NCBI GenBank assembly: GCA_019637075.1
Contig: JAHBWI010000003.1
Coordinates: forward strand, 310,001 to 374,000
Source: Nitrospiraceae bacterium
GTDB lineage: Bacteria; Nitrospirota; Nitrospiria; Nitrospirales; Nitrospiraceae
Direction of reading: 5' to 3'
Length of the DNA stretch: 64,000 bases
How positions within the stretch are numbered: the stretch's first letter is position 1; each line of letters starts with the position of its first letter. This document shows, piece after piece, positions 17,569 to 25,866 of the stretch. The notes below the pieces were generated by a model. It was not told where the DNA came from. It ran no database searches and worked only from the letters and a program-made list of their open reading frames with translations. The translations under genes were made by a program, and so were the position numbers.

Positions 17569-17817
17569 ATGGAGCCTCCGCTCCTGCGAGTCAAAGAAGC
17601 GGCGCAGTTGCTGAGCGTCAGTAAGTGGACGATCTACCGTTGGATCGAAGAAGGACGGTTGGAAGCCAGCAAGATCGGCGGTGGCAGCCTGCGAATCTTC
17701 CGCGTCTCGGTGATGGCGTTGGTCGACGAGAATCGGACGGAGCAGGCGAGCGGGGCACCGAGGTCCCGAGCCGCCGTGGTTCGCCTCAGTCGAGCGCGCG
17801 CGAAGAAACGTCTGTGA
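17569..17817 (+). CDS. Excisionase-type helix-turn-helix DNA-binding protein
   Basis: An 82-residue protein; AGAGGAG (17554-17560) lies 8 bp before ATG 17569. The first 50 residues match the HTH_17/excisionase (MerR-like winged helix) family: LLRVKEAAQLLSVSKWTIYR, then WIEEGRLEASKIGGGSLRIF. The tail is rich in Arg, Ser and Ala. No integrase or phage gene is nearby, so it is more likely a stand-alone regulator than an excisionase. It is the only small DNA-binding protein inside the metal island and a possible, unproven, candidate for control of the repeated promoter module. Confidence 0.75.
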   Translation: MEPPLLRVKEAAQLLSVSKWTIYRWIEEGRLEASKIGGGSLRIFRVSVMALVDENRTEQASGAPRSRAAVVRLSRARAKKRL

Positions 17818-17868
17818 TGTTACGGTGTCGGGTCCCGAAGTTGTGCACCCTTCTTCCGGACCTGCCTC

Positions 17869-17903
17869 CCGAGGCGATGGGGTGGCCTCCCCCATTGCCT
17901 CGG
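17869..17903. other. Strong intergenic hairpin
   Basis: CCGAGGCGATGGGG (17869-17882) pairs with CCCCATTGCCTCGG (17890-17903), 14 bp with one G-T wobble and a 7-base loop. A second small GC hairpin (GCCCTTCGGGGC) follows. There is no T-run on either side, so it is not a classical intrinsic terminator. It separates the HTH gene from the TPR gene. Confidence 0.55.
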
Positions 17904-17957
17904 CCCTTCGGGGCTTCGGCAGAGACGAGGCTGAATCTGTGAAGGTGTGAACCAGCG

Positions 17958-19223
17958 ATGAGCTTGATGGATGTCCATCAGAAAACCATAAACAAAATAG
18001 GGGGCCTATGTGTGGGGTATGACCTACCTCCTCGCAGGATCCCCGCAGGGGAGCGGAGGGTTGGCCGCTCCCCCAATAATCGGCTCCCTGCCATGGCAGC
18101 AACGGCCCTGCTCTTGGCTCTGCTGTTGACCGGCGGCTGGTGGTCGGATGCGGCCCTAGCACTGGATGAAGCGGGTTGGGGCCGAGTGTTGGCCGCCGGT
18201 GGTCAGGCCCGCGAGGCCGCCCGGTTCGAAGAGTCCGAACGTATCCTGACCGAAGCCTTGGCGCAGGCGAGGAGGGACGGGTCTCAGGATGTCTACCTGG
18301 CCGAGGCCTCGAACGAACTCGGCTTGGTCTACCACGATCAGGGACAGCTCGATCAGGCCCAGTCCTACTATGAGCAGGCGTTAGGCCTCTGGGAACGTAC
18401 GCTGGGGTCCGAACATGAGCATGTCGCTGCCGCGCTGAACAATCTGGCGGAGGTGCATCGAGCCAAAGGCGACCTCCAGGCTGCCGAGTCGTTATTTCGC
18501 CGCGCCTCCGCGATCGAGGGGCGCATTCTGGGGGCCGCGCATCCGGACGTAGCCGTAGGCCTAAACAATCTGGCCGAACTCCATCGACAGCAGGGGCGCG
18601 AGGCGGAAGCGGAATCCCTCTATCGGCGGGCCTTGCTGATCTTGGAGCAGGCCTACGGGCCGGGTCATGCAGATTTGGCCCCCGTGCTGAACAATCTCGC
18701 CGCGCTGTACAAGGAGCGGGGGTTGTTCAGTTGGGCCGAGCCCTTCTATCAGCGCGCGTTGGCGGTTCGTCGCGCGCGCTTCGGCGTGAGCCATCCGTCC
18801 GTGGCGGTGAGTTTGAACAACCTCGGGTGTCTCTATCAGACCCAAGGGCTCTATGAACTGGCGAGGACGTACTTCGAGGAGGCGCTCTCCGTGAGCGAAG
18901 GGGTATCGGGGCGGGAAGCCACGCTGGTCGGGACGATCCTCGGCAATATGGCGTACCTCTCGGATCAACAGACTCTGTGGCATGAATCGCAGGGTTTGTA
19001 TGAGCGAGCGTTGGTGATTCAGCAAGCGCGGCTCGGATTCCAGCATCCGGTCGTCGGTCAGTTGCTCTCCCGCTATGCCATGGTATTGGAGTTGTTGGGA
19101 AGGCATGTCGAGGCGGGGCTGTTCGCGGCCAGGGCCGCGTCGATCCGATCACGGCAAACCTCGATGCCTGGACAGACCGATCCGTCCGATCGACGGATGG
19201 TGATGAATCCCTTCGTCCGGTAG
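17958..19223 (+). CDS. Exported TPR-repeat protein (kinesin-light-chain-like repeats)
   Basis: Up to 421 residues. GAAGGTG at 17941-17947 fits ATG 17958, but a clean signal peptide (MAATALLLALLLTGGWWSDAALA) begins at ATG 18093, so the shorter form may be the real one. Six to seven 42-residue repeats follow, each with (A)LNNLA.LY...G....AE....RAL.I.E...G..HP.VA, the TPR_10/TPR_12 type. It probably acts as a periplasmic or envelope scaffold for protein contacts. It is followed at 29 bp by the P460-like gene. No partner can be named from the sequence. Confidence 0.8.
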   Translation: MSLMDVHQKTINKIGGLCVGYDLPPRRIPAGERRVGRSPNNRLPAMAATALLLALLLTGGWWSDAALALDEAGWGRVLAAGGQAREAARFEESERILTEALAQARRDGSQDVYLAEASNELGLVYHDQGQLDQAQSYYEQALGLWERTLGSEHEHVAAALNNLAEVHRAKGDLQAAESLFRRASAIEGRILGAAHPDVAVGLNNLAELHRQQGREAEAESLYRRALLILEQAYGPGHADLAPVLNNLAALYKERGLFSWAEPFYQRALAVRRARFGVSHPSVAVSLNNLGCLYQTQGLYELARTYFEEALSVSEGVSGREATLVGTILGNMAYLSDQQTLWHESQGLYERALVIQQARLGFQHPVVGQLLSRYAMVLELLGRHVEAGLFAARAASIRSRQTSMPGQTDPSDRRMVMNPFVR

Positions 19224-19252
19224 AGAGCGGACGGACGCGAAAGGAGCAAGCC

Positions 19253-19777
19253 ATGCAAGGTGGATTGGCAGCGGTCGTCGGTTCCTTTCCGCACAGGACC
19301 TCTGAGCTCGCCGAGTATCCTGGGTTGAAGGTGGCAGTGGTGCGGTTGCTCACGATCGCCCTCCATATCAGCGGGGAGCAAGGCGTAGGTGTTCGGGAGG
19401 TGGCCATGCCGCTTCCGACAGGCTATCGGGCCTGGCCGAGCTACTCAGCCCTCGTCCAGTCGGCAGCCGGTTGTCGGCGTATCCATTGTTATGTGAGTTC
19501 GAAGGCGCTCTGTACCGGGGATGACCGAGCCTTTCCTGTCGGGACGTCGTTCGTCGTCGAGACCTATGCCTACGACGGCCCGGGTAGGGCGAAGGTGCCG
19601 GCGTCGGGCAATGCGACGGGGCCTGAGTTCATATTCGTGATGGGGAAATATGCCAGCATGAGTTCGGAGGATGATCGCGCAGAGCGGTGGCAGACCTGGA
19701 TGTATGCGAGTTACGGCCAGGACGGCCTGCCTCTGGCCGCCGCGGCAAGCTCATGCGGGTTCTGCCGATTGTCTTGA
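19253..19777 (+). CDS. Cytochrome P460-like protein with altered haem motif (CxxCR)
   Basis: A protein of 174 residues; AAAGGAG (19240-19246) lies 6 bp before the ATG. The body has the P460 pattern: MPLPTGYRAWPSY, RRIHCYVSSKAL, FPVGTSFVVETY, EFIFVMGKYAS and a closing Cys-x-x-Cys. Instead of CxxCH the chain ends SSCGFCRLS, with arginine where the haem-ligating histidine should be, and it stops right there. No clear signal peptide is seen although P460 proteins are periplasmic. P460 cytochromes oxidise hydroxylamine or bind NO in ammonia oxidisers. Here the protein may be non-haem, degenerate, or truncated by a small indel near the end. Confidence 0.55.
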   Translation: MQGGLAAVVGSFPHRTSELAEYPGLKVAVVRLLTIALHISGEQGVGVREVAMPLPTGYRAWPSYSALVQSAAGCRRIHCYVSSKALCTGDDRAFPVGTSFVVETYAYDGPGRAKVPASGNATGPEFIFVMGKYASMSSEDDRAERWQTWMYASYGQDGLPLAAAASSCGFCRLS

Positions 19778-19979
19778 CGCGTGGGGCAAAAAGATTGGGC
19801 TGCGACTGGTGGACGGGACCTGGGTTGGACTGCGCTGACCACGCAGTGGGTTCCGATAGAGGGACGCGTACTACCCATATGCGTCCCTCTGCCACCTCGT
19901 TATGACCTGACAAATGGCTCGCGCAGGAGTACAATCCCCCGGCCTGGTACCAATTGAAGAGCAGAAGGGAGGGAAGAAT

Positions 19980-20279
19980 ATGATCAACTATGGGAGTCGA
20001 TTCGCGCTGTGTGCCGTTGTCGCAACGGCCTTAGCCTCGCCGACCGGCTTAGTCTGGGCCGGAAAAGATGGGCACGTGAAAGAGACCGTCGCGCATGCGA
20101 AGGAAGCCTTGGCGCACGAGAAGGAAGCGATCAAGCATCTCGAGGAATCGGTGAAGGCGAGCAATGATGCCCATGCCAAGGAAGCGCTGGAGCATGCGAA
20201 GGAAGCCGTGAAGCATGCCGAGGAATCCCTGGCTCATGCCGAGCAGGCCTCGGGGAAGAAAAGCGCGAAGGGCAAGTAG
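19980..20279 (+). CDS. smbP: SmbP-like small metal-binding protein
   Basis: A 99-residue protein with a strong AGGGAGGGA ribosome site. After a signal peptide (ALASPTGLVWA) it consists of helical heptad-like repeats of the form HAKEALAHEKEAIKHLEES, with histidines spaced to line one face. This is the pattern of SmbP, the periplasmic small metal-binding protein described in Nitrosomonas europaea, which binds copper and several other divalent metals. It probably buffers copper or other metals in the periplasm. It ends 20 bp before promoter copy F, next to a cupredoxin-like gene, so the setting agrees with metal handling. Confidence 0.8.
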   Translation: MINYGSRFALCAVVATALASPTGLVWAGKDGHVKETVAHAKEALAHEKEAIKHLEESVKASNDAHAKEALEHAKEAVKHAEESLAHAEQASGKKSAKGK

Positions 20280-20299
20280 GCGAATACGTCGAACGATCT

Positions 20300-20363
20300 T
20301 GTAGTACCGGTGAGCAGCCGTCGGCGCCGGGCGGTAGACGCGCTTCCTGAGCGGGACTATAAC
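20300..20363 (+). promoter_or_regulatory. Repeated promoter module, copy F (with 10-base insert)
   Basis: TGTAGTACCGGTGAGCAG (20300-20317) is followed by CCGTCGG plus about 10 extra GC-rich bases, then CGG-TAGACG (20335-20340), 17 bp, and TATAAC (20358-20363, 5 of 6 to the -10 consensus). The extra bases put one more helical turn between the repeats and the -35-like box while keeping the phase, which fits a protein-binding site. Confidence 0.6.
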
Positions 20364-20387
20364 TCGGACGCTCGCGGAGATTTTTCG

Positions 20388-20732
20388 GTGCGACGACTTC
20401 TCTCCTCTACCCTCTATATGGTAATGGTCTTGGGTGTCTCGACGGCGCTGGCCGGGGACGGGTCCCTGGAGCAGCTCCTGAGGGCGGAGGTCTTCAATCG
20501 GGAGTTCGAAGGGTTCGAGGCGTACTATGTGAGCATCGAGGCCGACCAGCCGCAGAGCGACGGCTCGCGGGAAGTGTTGGCGGTCGCGAGCGGAAAATTT
20601 TTAGACAAGATCAAGCGAATGAAAGTGCTGTTTCTTATCGTAGGCCAACAGATCATCGGGGGGCAGGTGCTCGAGGGCACGGGACTGCCTCCTTGTCTGT
20701 CGGCCGAGCATCGTCCGTCTTCATCTCTTTAA
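20388..20732 (+). CDS. Small exported protein of unknown function
   Basis: A protein of 114 residues. GTG 20388 (GGAG at 20376-20379) is preferred over the longer frame from 20310, which lies within promoter copy F. The signal peptide is VRRLLSSTLYMVMVLGVSTALA. The mature part is mildly acidic (EQLLRAEVFNREFEGFEAYY) and has a second hydrophobic stretch (MKVLFLIVGQQIIGG). No family is recognised. It is followed at 20 bp by the cupredoxin-like gene, so both probably respond to promoter F. Confidence 0.6.
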   Translation: MRRLLSSTLYMVMVLGVSTALAGDGSLEQLLRAEVFNREFEGFEAYYVSIEADQPQSDGSREVLAVASGKFLDKIKRMKVLFLIVGQQIIGGQVLEGTGLPPCLSAEHRPSSSL

Positions 20733-20752
20733 CCTGACAGGAGGCGTGCATT

Positions 20753-21232
20753 ATGTTGAGCAGGATCGTATCGGGCATTGTGGCAGTGGGTACGGTGGCG
20801 ATGATGAGTTCCGCCGCCTTGGCATTGCAGGCGGGTGGTGTCGAAGTGGGAGACCTTGAAACGGGCTCCGTCGTGGGCCAGCCGTTCAAGGAATTGGACG
20901 TGGATCTCCAGCTGTATGCCGTGGAAATCGGCAGCTTGAAGGCCTACTATCCTGACACGAGCGTGGTCGACTTCAAGGTGCGGCCGGGCCGCCCCCTGTT
21001 GATCAAGGTGACGAACAACTCCAGCACGGAGCGGGGATTCCAGATGACCGACGCGCTCAACGCCGGGTCACCGTTCGTGCTCAAGGCGGAAGTGGTGTTG
21101 AAGCCGGGAGAGACCAAGTACATCGGTATCCCGACCAGCGACCTGTTCTACGCGACTCAGGGCAACACGCTGACGTACCGGGATCATCTCAATCCCAAGT
21201 CACCGGGTGGCACCTTGTTGATGTGGAAGTAG
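20753..21232 (+). CDS. Exported cupredoxin-like protein
   Basis: A protein of 159 residues with AGGAGG 9 bp before ATG 20753. A signal peptide ends near SSAALA. The mature chain looks like a single beta-sandwich of cupredoxin type (VDFKVRPGRPLLIKVTNNSSTERGFQM, LKPGETKYIGIPTSDL). The copper ligands of classical cupredoxins are not obvious: there is no cysteine in the mature part and just one histidine (RDHLNPK). It may bind metal through Met/Asp, or serve as a partner domain. Last gene of the promoter F unit, followed by a strong terminator. Confidence 0.65.
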   Translation: MLSRIVSGIVAVGTVAMMSSAALALQAGGVEVGDLETGSVVGQPFKELDVDLQLYAVEIGSLKAYYPDTSVVDFKVRPGRPLLIKVTNNSSTERGFQMTDALNAGSPFVLKAEVVLKPGETKYIGIPTSDLFYATQGNTLTYRDHLNPKSPGGTLLMWK

Positions 21233-21257
21233 CTCCCGCCGGTTGATTCCCGTCTCT

Positions 21258-21300
21258 CCGCCCCGCTCGCCGGACTCCGGTGGGCGGGGCGGTTTGCTTT
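21258..21300 (+). terminator. Rho-independent terminator
   Basis: A 16-bp GC-rich stem (21258-21273 with 21277-21292, two G-T wobbles) with a 3-base loop is followed by TTTGCTTT. It closes the unit that ends with the cupredoxin-like gene. Confidence 0.85.
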
Positions 21301-21309
21301 CTGCCCAAG

Positions 21310-21496
21310 ACCAGAGACGTGAGCAGTGAGACGTTAGACGAGAGAGGCGATGAGTGGGATGCGAAGCTCAAGACGTGAAATGTGAACCTGTCGCTCACCG
21401 GGCCTTGCGCCTAACGTCTCCCGTCTGACGCCTTCCGTCCCTCGTCCTCCCACCCCCGTCTCACATTTCCCGTCCGACGTCTGGCGTCTCCCTGGC
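21310..21496. repeat. Intergenic palindromic repeat, family R2
   Basis: The left half contains GTGAGACGTTAGAC (21326-21339), and the right half contains the complementary-type words TAACGTCTCCCGTCTGACG and CGTCTCACATTTC. The two halves can fold on each other with mismatches. The same 14-mer recurs exactly at 59436-59449, and related GTGAGACG words occur at about 48072-48110 and 56208-56230. No gene is seen in it. Confidence 0.6.
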
Positions 21497-21499
21497 CCG

Positions 21500-22045
21500 C
21501 TACCAATAAGGAAACGGCCGGTAGGGGCCCCAATAGGGATGCCAATAGGGACTGTAGTACGGGTAGGGGCGTGGACGGACCACCACCGGTTCCTGAGGAA
21601 TCCAGGTCCGCATGGTCCTGATTTCGATTACCGGATACGTGTACTCGGAATCATCCAGCGGCAACGTTGTGCTGCCGGTGAGTTCCCCCGCGATGGTGAT
21701 GAAGGTGCCGTGGGGTATCGTGGCAGGATCGAGAAACTCGCGTTGCACGGCGACGAAGCGGCCTTCCGACTTCGTCAGGTCCATCGTCGGTTGATGGGAG
21801 TCGTTCAGCGGGAGCTGCAACACTTCGATGCGTGTCCCATCTTTGAGGCGGCGGGCCGTGAGCACCTGGCCGCCGAGCACGACGCTTTGGCCCTTGAAGG
21901 AATCGACCGCGGCTCGTATCTGGGTAAACGGCGGTGCCGGCGGCGCGCCTGGCGGGGGCGAGAACGTATCGTTGGCCGTTCCACAGGCGGTCAGGAGCGC
22001 CGCACAGGCCGTCAGGACAATCCACTCTAGAAGTTTTACGCGCAT
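21500..22045 (-). CDS. Slp-family-like outer-membrane lipoprotein
   Basis: About 181 residues from ATG 22045. The leader KLLEWIVLTACAALLTAC-GT carries a lipobox. The body matches Slp (starvation lipoprotein) in pattern: F.QIRAAVDSFKGQSVVLGGQVL, GTRIEVLQLPL, EGRFVAVQREFLDPATIPHGTFITIAGELTG and TYPVIEI. The C-terminus is an unusual Pro/Tyr/Trp-rich tail (PYPYYSPYWHPYWGPYRPFPYW is its character). The start 22045 fits an extended -10 (TGGTATAAT) whose transcription start would fall at or next to the ATG, so the message may be leaderless. It is divergent from the DsbA-like gene. Confidence 0.8.
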   Translation of the reverse strand: MRVKLLEWIVLTACAALLTACGTANDTFSPPPGAPPAPPFTQIRAAVDSFKGQSVVLGGQVLTARRLKDGTRIEVLQLPLNDSHQPTMDLTKSEGRFVAVQREFLDPATIPHGTFITIAGELTGSTTLPLDDSEYTYPVIEIRTMRTWIPQEPVVVRPRPYPYYSPYWHPYWGPYRPFPYW

Positions 22046-22052
22046 CCTGCGC

Positions 22053-22106
22053 ATTATACCAAACGAACGGCATCGAAGGGATTGTTGAACGGGCATTGTT
22101 TATAAT
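22053..22106. promoter_or_regulatory. Divergent promoter region between slp-like and dsbA-like genes
   Basis: Minus strand: TGGTATAAT, an extended -10, with the hexamer at 22053-22058 reading leftward. Plus strand: TATAAT at 22101-22106 reading rightward. Neither has a convincing -35. The two perfect -10 boxes lie about 45 bp apart between divergent genes. Confidence 0.5.
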
Positions 22107-22154
22107 GAGGCTACGAACAGGCAGGCGAGAACCGATTGAAAAAGGAGTAGGGGC

Positions 22155-22808
22155 ATGATGCGTGTGATGCGACGGGGACTGAGCGGCGTCGGGCTGGGGA
22201 TGCTGGCGCTGTTGATCGGAGTGTGGTCGGTGGGAACGGCGTCGGCAGGGAAGCCGGAACTCAAGGGAAAGTTTGAGTTGCTTACGGATGAGCGCTCGAC
22301 CCATAAGCCGGGCAAGGTGCAGATGGTGGAGTTTGCGGACTTTTACTGCCCCCATTGCCACCGTTTCGACGGTGAAGGCTTGCCGATTCTCGAAAAGGAG
22401 TTCGGCAACAAGCTCGAGGTGACGATGGTCGGCTATCCGGTCATTCCGGGCAAATTGCCCACGGCCTTCGACATGTACGAACAGGCCAAGATGATGGGCA
22501 AGGGCGCCGAAATGAAACGGGTCCTCTTCCGCATCATTCATAAGGACAAGATCGGCATCATCGACCGCACGATCCGCGAAATGCTGGTGCGCGAGGTCGG
22601 GCTGGACCCGGTGGCGTTTGAAGCAGGGTTGGCGAGCGCGAAGCCGGCGAAGGCGTTTGAGGATGGGCGGCGCTGGGGCGAGCGCATCAAGTTGCAGCAG
22701 ACCCCGACCATTCTGCTCGACGGCAATATCAAGGTCGAACAGATCGACCCGGACAATTTGAAACTGATCATCCAGAGCATTTTGGATGGAGACGGTACGA
22801 AAAAATAG
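22155..22808 (+). CDS. DsbA-like thiol:disulfide oxidoreductase
   Basis: A protein of 217 residues; AAGGAG lies about 8 bp before ATG 22155. The signal peptide ends at TASAGK. A thioredoxin fold is seen with the active site FYCPHCH (about residues 65-71), the DsbA-type CPHC, an inserted helical domain, and the cis-proline loop QQTPTILL near the C-terminus. It would introduce or shuffle disulfides in exported proteins, including c-type cytochrome maturation or the Cys-rich envelope proteins here. An R1 repeat separates it from the metal ATPase gene. Confidence 0.85.
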   Translation: MMRVMRRGLSGVGLGMLALLIGVWSVGTASAGKPELKGKFELLTDERSTHKPGKVQMVEFADFYCPHCHRFDGEGLPILEKEFGNKLEVTMVGYPVIPGKLPTAFDMYEQAKMMGKGAEMKRVLFRIIHKDKIGIIDRTIREMLVREVGLDPVAFEAGLASAKPAKAFEDGRRWGERIKLQQTPTILLDGNIKVEQIDPDNLKLIIQSILDGDGTKK

Positions 22809-22819
22809 TCGGAGCATAT

Positions 22820-22895
22820 AGCTGATGGCGTATAGCGTATGGCGGGAGAAAGGAAATCTCCAAACGCTGTTGCCATGAGCCGTTGGCCATAAGCT
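22820..22895. repeat. Intergenic palindromic repeat, family R1 (copy 1)
   Basis: AGCTGATGGCGTATAGCGTATGGC at the left pairs imperfectly with GCCATGAGCCGTTGGCCATAAGCT at the right. The word ATGGCGTATAGCGTA (22825-22839) is identical to 43060-43074. It fills the gap between the dsbA-like and P-type ATPase genes. Confidence 0.6.
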
Positions 22896-22919
22896 CTTCG
22901 TTTCTCAACGGAGTGATGA

Positions 22920-25799
22920 ATGGCGATCGATCCCGTCTGCGGCATGACGGTGGATCCGGCGAAGGCAGCCGGGCGGTTTGAGTACCAGGGTGCGACCTAT
23001 TACTTTTGCAGCACGCATTGCCTGGACCGGTTCCGCTCGGCCCCGGATCGCTATCTCCGGCCGGTCGAGGTCGAGGCCAAGACGGCTCCGCCCAAATCCC
23101 GCTCGCTGCCGATGATGCAGGCACCCGCGCCCGAGGCCTCGCCGGCGGGAGCGCGCGATCCTGTGTGCGGCATGACGGTCCAGCCTGCTGCCGCCGCCGC
23201 CACCCATCGCCATCGCGGCACCACCTACTATTTCTGCTGCCAAGGTTGCGCCACCAAGTTCGCGGCTGATCCGGAACGCTACCTCTCTGCGCCTGCCTCG
23301 CCGGCCCCTCTGATGCCGGCCGGGAAAAAGTCGCTTCCGATGCTCAACCCTGGGCCTGCTCCTTCCGCCGCCAAGGGAGAGATCGATCCCGTCTGCGGGA
23401 TGACGGTGGAGCCGACCGGTGCCGCGGGACAGTTCGCCCATGGCGGGAAGACCTATTACTTTTGCTGTCAGGGATGCCTCACGAAGTTTCGTGCCGACCC
23501 CGAACGCTACATGAAGCCCGGTGCCGCCAAGTCGATGGAACCGCCCGTTCCGGCTCCCCCCGGCACGCAATACATCTGTCCGATGTGCCCGGAAGTCTTG
23601 GAGAACAAACCGGTGCCCTGTCCGAAATGCGGCATGGCGCTGGAACCTGCATCGCCCCTGCAGGCCGCTACGAAGACCGAGTATGTCTGTCCGATGCATC
23701 CCGAGGTGGTCGCGCAAGAGCCCGGCGCCTGTCCGAAGTGCGGGATGGCGTTGGAAGCGAGGGTCGTCACGATCGACGAAGCCGCCAACCCGGAACTCGT
23801 CGATATGTCGAGACGGTTCTGGATCGCGCTGGGACCGGCGGCGGTGGTGTTCGTGCTGGCTATGTCGCACATGGTTCCCGGGCATCCGTTGCAGCATCTC
23901 ATTCCGGACCAACTCTCCGCCTATATTCAGCTCGGGCTGTCCACTCCCGTCGTGCTCTGGGCCGGGTGGCCGTTCTTCCAACGGGGATGGAACTCGATCA
24001 TCCATCGCAGCCCCAATATGTTCACGCTCATCGCGATCGGGACCGGCACCGCCTACCTGTATAGTGTCGTCGCGGCCCTGATGCCGGACCTCATTCCGCG
24101 GTCGTTCCAGATGGAAAACGGTTCAGTGCCGGTGTATTTCGAGGCAGCGGCCGTCATTACGGTGCTCGTGCTGCTCGGGCAAGTACTGGAGTTGCGGGCG
24201 CGCAGCCGTACGACCGGCGCGATCAAGGCGTTGCTCGGACTGGCGCCGAAGACCGCCAGACGGGTGCTCGGTGACGGTCGCGAAGAAGATGTGCTGTTGG
24301 AACAGGTGCGGATCGGGGACCGTCTCCGTGTCCGGCCCGGTGAAAAGGTGCCGGTGGACGGGGCGATCGAAGAAGGCGCGACGGCGGTCGATGAATCGAT
24401 GATCACCGGTGAATCGCTCCCGGTCGAAAAGGGCGTCGGCAGCTTCATTACCGGCGGGACCATCAACGGGACGGGTAGTGTGGTGATGCGGGCGCAGCGG
24501 GTCGGCGCCGAAACGGTGCTGGCGCAAATCGTGGGCATGGTGGCCGAAGCGCAACGGAGCCGCGCGCCGATCCAGCGCGTAGCGGATGTCGTCGCCGGGT
24601 ATTTCGTCCCATTGGTGGTCGGGACTGCGGTGCTCACGGGCCTGGCTTGGGCGTTCTTCGGGCCGGAACCCCGTTTGGCCTATGCGCTGGTGAATGCCGT
24701 GGCCGTATTGATCATCGCCTGCCCCTGTGCGCTTGGGCTGGCCACGCCGATGTCTATCATGGTGGGAACGGGCCGGGGGGCGACGGCCGGGGTGCTGGTA
24801 CGCAAGGCCGAGGCCCTCGAGACGCTCGAGAAGGTGGATACGCTGGTGTTCGACAAGACCGGCACGCTGACGGAAGGGAAACCCAAGCTTCGTGTGGTCA
24901 GTGCCCTGTCGCCCTGGCCTGAGACGGAGTTGTTACGACTAGCGGCTTCCGTCGAGCGGGGCAGCGAGCATCCGCTGGCCGCCGCCATTGTGGCAGGGGC
25001 CCAGGCGCGAGGGGTGGCGCTCGATCCGGTTCGTGAGTTTCATAGCATGACCGGCAGGGGCGTAAAGGGCAAGGTCGGAAACCACCTTGTCGCCGTCGGC
25101 ACGATGGCTTTCCTGCAAGAGTCCGGGATTCCGCCGGCATTGTTGCATGACGTGGAAGCGAACGCCGACTTGATCCGCCGGTTGGGACAGACGGTCATGT
25201 TCGCGGCGGTGGACGGCAAGCCGGCAGGAGTCATCGGTGTGGCCGATCCGGTGAAAGCCTCAACGCCTGAAGCCCTGCGGGCGCTCAAGCGAGCCGGCGT
25301 GAAGCTGGTCATGGTGACGGGCGACCATCGGGCCACGGCCGAGGCGGTGGCCAAGGAACTGGATCTCGATGATGTCCGGGCCGAAGTGAAGCCGGAAGAA
25401 AAGAGCCGGCTCGTTCAAGAATTCCAAAAACAGGGCCGAGTCGTGGCGATGGCGGGAGACGGGGTCAACGATGCCCCGGCGCTGGCCCAAGCCGACGTGG
25501 GGCTGGCCATGGCCACCGGCACCGATGTCGCGATGCAAAGCGCCGGTATCACGCTGCTCCACGGTGACCTGCGGGGAATCGTCCGTGCCCGCCGCTTGAG
25601 CCGCGCCACCATGCGGAACATCCGCCAGAACCTCCTGTTTGCCTTCCTCTATAATATGATCGGAGTGCCGATCGCGGCGGGGGTGCTCTATCCGTTCTTC
25701 GGTCTGCTGCTCAGCCCGATGCTCGCCAGCGCGGCCATGACCTTCAGCTCGGTCTCGGTCATCACCAACGCCTTGCGGCTCCGACGGGTGGAATTGTAA
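22920..25799 (+). CDS. P1B-type heavy-metal (copper) ATPase with three YHS and two Cys-rich N-terminal modules
   Basis: A protein of 959 residues. The N-terminus holds three YHS domains (each DPVCGMTV ... TYYFC..C ... F..DP.RYL, at about 3-47, 78-125 and 154-200), then two heavy-metal-binding modules ([19 protein letters not shown] at about 217-245 and [19 protein letters not shown] at about 255-285). The core is a CopA-type pump: eight helices, actuator TGES, CPCALG in helix 6, DKTGTLTEG phosphorylation site, SEHPLA, and [10 protein letters not shown]. Copper(I) export is the best guess from CPC and the terminal MxxSS-like AMTFSSVSV. It lacks the usual HMA ferredoxin-like domains; the many metal modules are notable. 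Confidence 0.92.
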   Translation: MAIDPVCGMTVDPAKAAGRFEYQGATYYFCSTHCLDRFRSAPDRYLRPVEVEAKTAPPKSRSLPMMQAPAPEASPAGARDPVCGMTVQPAAAAATHRHRGTTYYFCCQGCATKFAADPERYLSAPASPAPLMPAGKKSLPMLNPGPAPSAAKGEIDPVCGMTVEPTGAAGQFAHGGKTYYFCCQGCLTKFRADPERYMKPGAAKSMEPPVPAPPGTQYICPMCPEVLENKPVPCPKCGMALEPASPLQAATKTEYVCPMHPEVVAQEPGACPKCGMALEARVVTIDEAANPELVDMSRRFWIALGPAAVVFVLAMSHMVPGHPLQHLIPDQLSAYIQLGLSTPVVLWAGWPFFQRGWNSIIHRSPNMFTLIAIGTGTAYLYSVVAALMPDLIPRSFQMENGSVPVYFEAAAVITVLVLLGQVLELRARSRTTGAIKALLGLAPKTARRVLGDGREEDVLLEQVRIGDRLRVRPGEKVPVDGAIEEGATAVDESMITGESLPVEKGVGSFITGGTINGTGSVVMRAQRVGAETVLAQIVGMVAEAQRSRAPIQRVADVVAGYFVPLVVGTAVLTGLAWAFFGPEPRLAYALVNAVAVLIIACPCALGLATPMSIMVGTGRGATAGVLVRKAEALETLEKVDTLVFDKTGTLTEGKPKLRVVSALSPWPETELLRLAASVERGSEHPLAAAIVAGAQARGVALDPVREFHSMTGRGVKGKVGNHLVAVGTMAFLQESGIPPALLHDVEANADLIRRLGQTVMFAAVDGKPAGVIGVADPVKASTPEALRALKRAGVKLVMVTGDHRATAEAVAKELDLDDVRAEVKPEEKSRLVQEFQKQGRVVAMAGDGVNDAPALAQADVGLAMATGTDVAMQSAGITLLHGDLRGIVRARRLSRATMRNIRQNLLFAFLYNMIGVPIAAGVLYPFFGLLLSPMLASAAMTFSSVSVITNALRLRRVEL

Positions 25800-25866
25800 C
25801 TTCTGGATGCGTGTGTGCGGCCTGCATGGTAGGCTGTGATGCTGCATGGAGAGGGAATCGTCCATT

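Noticed and set aside
17569-17817. Excisionase as a sign of an integrated element
   Set aside because: No integrase, attachment-site repeats or phage genes were found nearby; the HTH type is common in ordinary regulators.
20310-20387. Longer N-terminus for the 20388 protein
   Set aside because: This stretch is the promoter module itself and gives an Arg-rich, non-signal start.
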